Source: Seminavis robusta
Taxonomy: Eukaryota > Bacillariophyta > Bacillariophyceae > Naviculales > Naviculaceae
NCBI GenBank assembly: GCA_903772945.1
Contig: CAICTM010001619.1
Coordinates: 1 to 25,711, forward strand
Direction: 5' to 3'
Length of the DNA: 25,711 nucleotides
This document shows positions 20,567-25,711 of this stretch, piece after piece; position 1 is the first letter of the stretch; every line of letters starts with the position of its first letter. Below the pieces are notes generated by a model, which saw only the letters and a list, made by a program, of their open reading frames with translations, was not told the DNA's origin and did no database searches. The position numbers and the translations under genes are program-made.

Positions 20567-21727
20567 ATGACAATAGCTTTCAGCTACCCAACCTATTACT
20601 CACCATGAAGATTGCCAAAGACGCATACATCCAGCTTCGAGTCTAAGCTAGCGCGAAAACCAATCCTTACTCTCATCGACCTCGACGATGACTGCGAAAT
20701 CCGACGATTCTCGCTCTACACCTACAAACTTCGACACTTCCTGCAGATGCAAACAGTGCCAAGTACACCTTCAAGGTCCAAATCATCAAATGGATCTGAG
20801 ACTCACCCGTCATACCATCAAGTGGGCTGGACGATGGAGTAGGTCTTCGTTGGGCGTCGTCCATTGCTCGCCTGCTTTGCGGACGTTCTGACATTACGTT
20901 TGAGCATAAATGCCTGTATCGAAGCGGTCTATCCCTACAAGGCTCTTGAAAGACAGAAACGCTTCATTGGCGTCGCAAGATTTGGCGTAAGCCTGCTGAT
21001 ATGTCTACTCGGGGCTTATGTCAACAACACTCAGATGGATGAACACCGATGAAATTCCTCGTCTACCACCTTTAGGACCAACCAACGTGAACCATGACGA
21101 AGCATTGACATTGTTTGTCATGGATTCCACGCTCGTGATGAAGAGATGGACGAACCTGCTTCGATCCTTTCTCAGCACTATCAGAGAAACCATTGGATTC
21201 TGCGAACGCATGAAATCCCTCCGAAGATTTGACAAGGGCGGTGATGTCAAGCAAGCTCCTACGAAGAAGAACAACAGCAAAAGTACAAGTCTACTCGAAC
21301 AACGACCACTCTTCCAAAGAACGAAGAAAAATGGTGCGACTACCACGAGTCAGCACTCAAAAACTGCTGACTGCATGACTTGAAGAAGCTCAAGGCAAGT
21401 CTCAGTCCTCGTCTGACAACGAATAACAAGCATCGTACAACAGAACAATACTTTGAAACGCAAGTCGACGACGCCAAGACTCAACCAAGAAGGAACGCTC
21501 TGTCCTCAGAAGAAAGTTTCCAACGCCGGTCAAGGCTGATCGCAGAAGAAAAAGCGAATGCAACCAATGTTGCCACAGCGACAAGTCTGACAACTCCGAC
21601 AAACGAGACCGACTCCTCTGTTGGGTCACTCAACATGATGGACAAAAATGGCTGCAGTGACAAAGCCTTGCCGAACTCGACTTCAATCATTCGACGGAGA
21701 GATCTCCGTCGGAGGATAGGCAGATGA
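20567..21727 (+). pseudogene. Ty3/gypsy gag-like region, broken
   Basis: ATG at 20567 (MTIAFSYPTYYSP) is followed at once by an in-frame TGA, then by readable pieces across frames: AKYTFKVQIIKW-like (about 20758), FEHKCLYRSGLS-like (about 20900), RMNTDEIPRLPPLGPTN-like (about 21035), and a Lys/Ser-rich segment (KKNNSKSTSLLEQRP) near 21265. This order matches the gag-like protein of diatom gypsy elements. No zinc knuckle is recognisable after 21400. Attribution rests on the pattern plus the gypsy RT downstream. Confidence 0.65.
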
Positions 21728-23400
21728 GACTTCAACGGAACCATTGTTCCGATTTCCTCATACCAAATGATGAAGTATATCTCACTACATAGTAAAAAAG
21801 AAAAAACAAAGATTGTTTGCAAACTAACGAAGTTCTACGGCAAATTAGATAATTGCATAGAACTACTCAAACTAGACACTACGTATCTGTTCAGCATCGT
21901 TGCTTCGTCCATGGACCAATCAACTCATCAACGTCGTCGCAAGACAAGAGACCTTGAATATCCGCTATGTTAGATTTAACAGAAGAGAGAAAAGGAAACG
22001 AAACACGTTACACTCTGTTGCTTACCTGGATACAGGAGATCCGGAACTTTAATTACTCAAACTCATGCTAGAAAGTTTACTCATGAAGGAACATGGGGGC
22101 AGTACAAACATTAGTACTGCTTCCTATGAAAGGAATCGAAACCCCGCACGAATTGTAGGGCACACTCGTGATTCCTGATTCCTACGATGATAGAATTATC
22201 GGATGGAATTTACACGTCACCAAGAACTTGGGGCGCAAGACGTGATCATAGTTCATGACACTCTCTGCGACCTAAGAATCAAGTTTGATTTTCACTACAT
22301 GTCATTGGGGTGAACCGCTCATTTTTCCCTGGAAAGATGGTCAATGACAATAAAGGAGACTTCTCCATTCCAGATCCTGTAAGCTGTCAGCGGACACTGC
22401 AGACAGTCTCAAGAAGATTTTGATACAACATACGAACAAATAGCACTTAACAGGCCATTGCCAGAGTCGAAACCAGGTTAATAAGGAAGAGCAAGAAACG
22501 CCTCATGCCTTTTCAACCAAGTGTTCGACCAGTCGAGGATACTTCGGGAGAGTTGCGAATGGACGACTACGGTGGTAGAACTTCCGTCCGCGACGCTGAA
22601 TCCTATTATACTAGGGCTCACCCTACTCCCAGCTGGTCCATACCAACACTCTAAAAAGGAGGTTGAACCGTCTCTGCGAGGCCAGGAGTACTCAAGAAGG
22701 TTGAATCCCCCCCCCCCCCCCCCTCCCCGCCCCCTTCCGAGTGGCGGCAACCAACTTTTATCATTCCAAGAAAGAGGGATCTGAACGATTCATCTCTGAT
22801 TTCCAGGAACCGAACAAAAGGATCAAGCGGAAGCCTAATCCTATCCCAAAAATACAGGACATGCTTTGAACCCAAGATGGATTCAAGTGCCTACTAGTCT
22901 AGACCTGAACACGGGACACTACCACATCGATCTGTCACCTCACTCGAAGCATACACTATGCCATGTTGCACTCCCGAAGGAAAAGACAAGAGTACCAGAG
23001 GTTGCCAAATGGGCCTATGTCATACTATGTATCCCCGACACTTCCAAAAGAAGATGAAAACACGCCATGCATAGACTTAGAAAATGTCCGTGAATACATT
23101 GATGATCACATCACTCCTAACGGACGTCCGATCTCGCAGATCAGCGTTGAATAAGTAGGATGATATTTCCAAAGACTTCAAGAAGTCGGGATTTGAAATC
23201 AACACTACCAAGCCCTTCCTCGATAGGAAGAACTGTAGTATCTAGACAATTGGACTTCTCGAGAAGGAAGCCAACCCTTAACCAAAAAGATAATAGATGC
23301 ATCCAGCTATCGCTCTTCCCACCAACTGGAAGGAACTTCGTAGATTCATTGGACAATGAACTACCAAGGGCTGTCTCCAAGCCAGCACGACGGAGTAACC
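21728..23400 (+). pseudogene. Ty3/gypsy protease-reverse transcriptase remnant
   Basis: RT text is clear from about 22780: FISDFQEPNKRIKRKPNPIP, TSLDLNTGHYHIDLSP (about 22892), then YIDD at 23095-23106, the catalytic YxDD box, and KELRRFIG near 23330. Upstream 21728-22700 presumably spans the protease and linker, but only short fragments (LLPAGPYQHSKKEVE near 22620) are readable. Stops and frameshifts are dense. RNase H and integrase are not recognisable downstream. Confidence 0.8.
22707..22723 (+). repeat. Poly-C run of 17
   Basis: Seventeen consecutive C followed by TCCCCGCCCCC, inside the gypsy polyprotein where the family has coding sequence. Probably an error or slippage product. Confidence 0.9.
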
Positions 23401-24012
23401 ATCTCTTCTGAAACAGACGTGGGTTACACCAGTATCCATGACCGGTCGTGATGGACAGAGAACAGTGAGTCCCGGCGTAGAGGTCTAGAAGACTCTCCGG
23501 TGATGAGACGTGGATTTCGTCGCAAGGTCACGCGCCTCAATCGTGACAAGACTCTACCACAATCCGTTTCAAAGCAAACCGGAAAACATTAAGGAACGTC
23601 GCAACGACTTATCCAGAAAAAACCCGATAAGGAGAACACGGCACGTGTCCCTCATCAACACAATTGTAAACGATACTATGATGAATTATCAGTATCAGAA
23701 TCCGTTACGTACGTTCAGCCCACGCACAAAGGACCTTACCAACACAGGACCGAGTCAATAACAATGGCAACGTACGGCTGTCGAACATACTACCGCCATA
23801 GCGGCCACAAGTCTACCAGACTTTGGTACATAAGGTATTACCCACTATACAAGGCCTGATCCCCTTTGTAGGATTGCCATCGTGCGACGCAACATGTCTA
23901 CATCCAATCTCCGGAGAGTGCCCCGCACTTAATTCATATGTTCTCCTTTCCGACTGATGTCGTGCCTTCCGTGACCCTTGGTCAGGGGGCGAATGGCAAT
24001 ACACGCTCTTAG
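23401..24012. other. Unassigned sequence between gypsy RT and gene D copy 3
   Basis: No supported gene, no repeat seen elsewhere in the window. It may be decayed gypsy sequence beyond the RT. Homology to the other D copies starts sharply at about 24013. Confidence 0.4.
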
Positions 24013-24879
24013 CCTTCTAGACTGTCTAATACATTTGGCGTCCCTGATCCACTTGGGATGCATGATATTGGGATGCAGGATATTTTTGGAAGTACTGATG
24101 CGGATACCCAAGTTGACCCACTTGGGATGGAAGGAGCTTCGCGTTTATTGGGGTTGAGCCCGGATTTGATTGGCAAGCAAACGTTGAGCAAGCAAACCGG
24201 TAATCAACTTGGACGGCAAACCGGCAATCAACTTGGATGGTTGAGCAAACAAACCGGCAATCAACTTGGACGGTTGAGCACGGATTTGATTGGCAAGCAA
24301 ACACCTACAGAGTCAGGTCTGTCCAGTTTTGTGTACAATGTTTCAACACCAATGGTTTCAAAGAACATGCTTCCATCCTACACTGCATTACCCACCCCCA
24401 AGCAACTTTTCTGTGAAACTGTCGCCCTGGCATCTCTTGGATCAATCCCAACCCAGGAAGGGGGAGAAGAAGAAGCTGTAGAGGAAGCTGTTGGAGTGGC
24501 ACCGTGGAACCTCACACTTCAGGGTATTCCAGTAACATGGTCACAGGAACACGGTGTATGGGACCCAGAGGATACTACTTCTGGGACATGCAACTTTCCC
24601 CGAACATGCCCAGACTGGTTCAAAAATGACATCCCAAAAGTGGATTGGAATGGACTCACCTACGAGAAGTCCTGTCCAGTGCCTGTGGATAGAGCCAATG
24701 CTATTGACTGTTGGGGATTCGCGATTAGGGATTCAACCTGTACCTCTGTACTAGAATTTGATGCCAGTAGAAAAAGCCAAGGAACCCACTTTTTCAGTAG
24801 TATGTTAGTTGCTCTAAGCTCTCTTAGTTGTTACTGTCTCCTTGCAAGATCTTTAGTAAATAGATTTAACACTCCCTAG
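24013..24879 (+). CDS. Gene D, copy 3: clean C-terminal part, 5'-truncated
   Basis: The frame is open from 24013, right after a TAG, to the stop at 24877-24879; the first ATG is at 24058. It starts at the PSRLSNTFGVPDPLGM block, so the basic N-terminal half of copies 1 and 2 is missing. Then come MQDIFGSTDADTQVDPLGME, LLGLSPDLIGKQT, four [K/R]QTGNQLG[R/W] units (about 24185-24275), an acidic EE run (about 24465-24490), and a Trp/Cys-rich domain (TWSQEHGVWDPE; CNFPRTCPDWFKND; YEKSCPVPVDRANAIDCWGF; DSTCTSV). The end is hydrophobic (FFSSMLVALSSLSCYCLLA) and could be a membrane segment. Six Cys in the last domain suggest disulphides or metal binding. I recognise no family. The 133 bases after the stop separate it from the Gag ATG. 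Confidence 0.65.
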   Translation, partial: PSRLSNTFGVPDPLGMHDIGMQDIFGSTDADTQVDPLGMEGASRLLGLSPDLIGKQTLSKQTGNQLGRQTGNQLGWLSKQTGNQLGRLSTDLIGKQTPTESGLSSFVYNVSTPMVSKNMLPSYTALPTPKQLFCETVALASLGSIPTQEGGEEEAVEEAVGVAPWNLTLQGIPVTWSQEHGVWDPEDTTSGTCNFPRTCPDWFKNDIPKVDWNGLTYEKSCPVPVDRANAIDCWGFAIRDSTCTSVLEFDASRKSQGTHFFSSMLVALSSLSCYCLLARSLVNRFNTP

Positions 24880-25711
24880 CCAGGAGTATAAATTTGAAGT
24901 TATCGCCCCATAGCCAAAAGACGAATAAGTAGTCGGACGAGAACTTAAATTAAAGAGCTAGTCAATCAAAAAACAACGAATTGAAATAGTCCACCTACCG
25001 TAGCATAGACAATGAGCGGTAGAGGTAAAGGAAGAGGTGGCCGAGGAGGCGGCAAAGCACGAGGGCATGGAAGAACCAGCCCATCGTCGAACCAGCAGAA
25101 AGGTTCATGCAAAGCCCTCGACCAACATGTGTTTAACTTTGGTACAACTGGATCTGGAACGGCAGACCAGATGATACGCACATGGGAGAAGATCGTCATC
25201 CACGTTGGACAAACGATGGGTGACGACATGAGCAATGAGCTACGCAACCTGAAACAGACAGTGTTGGTAGCACCGGTGTACTCAGAGGAGACCCGGAACA
25301 GTGCTTTGAAACGGCGAAGGTAGAAGCGTCGTCCAGCCCGAGAAAGAAGAAGAGTGTCAGAGTCGAACCGTTCTATCGGAAACCAAGCAGCCTACGGGAC
25401 TAATACTAGATCAAGATTGAGAGTCAACCATAGAATTCCCGACTTTGTCCGGTAAGTTAACCGCACGAGTAACACCGGATAGAAAAAACAGCACATAACT
25501 GTAATTAATAGAGCCGACCTTGCGGAGGGGTCACATAGGAACACGGAAGAAGGATTCTTACGGGGGCCTAGAGAAAGGAAGTTGAGGGGGGCGGGCTGAT
25601 GAAAAGACCATACAGGGACAAAGTACTAAAAGGTTGGACTAAAACATAAGAAATAGGGAGCTTCTGTTTCAACTTGAAAACATCTTAACTAGGGCTTGCA
25701 AGATACCCGAA
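24045..25711 (+). repeat. Direct repeat of 10061-11673, clean copy
   Basis: Same segment as 10061-11673, without most of its indels up to 25319, then identical to it for the last 392 bases. The window ends at the same base as the sequence before the N gap. Confidence 0.9.
25012..25711 (+). pseudogene. Ty1/copia gag, copy 3: intact N-terminus, then broken and cut by window end
   Basis: ATG at 25012 gives a 103-codon frame to 25323: a Gly/Arg-rich start (MSGRGKGRGGRGGGKARGHG), then QHVFNFGTTGSGTADQMIRT, WEKIVIHVGQTMGDDMSNEL and VAPVYSEETRN. This is the diatom copia Gag pattern and the cleanest of the three copies. From 25320 the frame is lost, exactly where identity with 11282-11673 starts; the family normally continues for hundreds of residues to a zinc knuckle. 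The upstream 133 bases hold CCAGGAGTATAAATTTG (about 24882), a possible TATA-type sequence, but no LTR end or primer-binding site that I can recognise. Confidence 0.8.

Overview
The window looks like a stretch of nuclear genome from a diatom, probably a raphid pennate. The basis is family-level: the Ty1/copia remnants carry the diatom-type Gly/Arg-rich Gag start, the LLDNQST protease motif and the VDNEF/ANEHVP integrase blocks, beside a Ty3/gypsy remnant with YIDD and a protein with a GCR1_C-like DNA-binding domain. The species is not proven. No rRNA, tRNA or CRISPR was seen.

Layout. 1-980: 3' end of a copia polyprotein (end of RT plus RNase H), frameshifted. 1354-2124: a 5'-partial GCR1_C-like ORF. 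2597-6002 (minus): a long gene (A) with a disordered acidic/Lys-rich N-terminal half and a C-terminal HhH-GPD (endonuclease III-like) domain, broken by frameshifts and one in-frame TAG. 6003-6916: a spacer with two perfect palindromes. 6917-7752 (minus): gene C, about 277 codons, unrecognised. 7753-8294: a divergent intergenic region with a 15-bp tandem array. 8295 onward (plus): gene D, a basic, repeat-rich protein whose C-terminal part lies just upstream of a copia Gag start. 8954-11673 is a noisy, rearranged continuation (D remnants, then Gag) that ends at a 25-N gap (11674-11698).

From 11699 the layout repeats. 11699-16311 is a direct copy of 4248-8953: truncated gene A, the palindromes, gene C, the array and gene D. 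D then continues into a second Gag start (17125) and a heavily decayed copia gag-protease-integrase (to about 20130). An LTR-like stretch follows, then a decayed Ty3/gypsy gag-RT (20567-23400). From 24013 a third and much cleaner copy of the D C-terminal part is followed by a third Gag start (25012). The last 392 bases of the window (25320-25711) are identical to the 392 bases before the N gap (11282-11673).

Overall this is an accessory, retrotransposon-rich region with a tandemly repeated gene module (A-C-D-Gag). Abundant single-base indels, which differ between copies, mean that much of the apparent gene breakage may be uncorrected long-read sequence rather than biology. The most interesting biological signals are the A-C-D module itself, the perfect palindromes kept in both copies, the HhH-GPD protein that appears to lack the iron-sulphur cysteines, and the recurrent D-Gag adjacency where an LTR would be expected.
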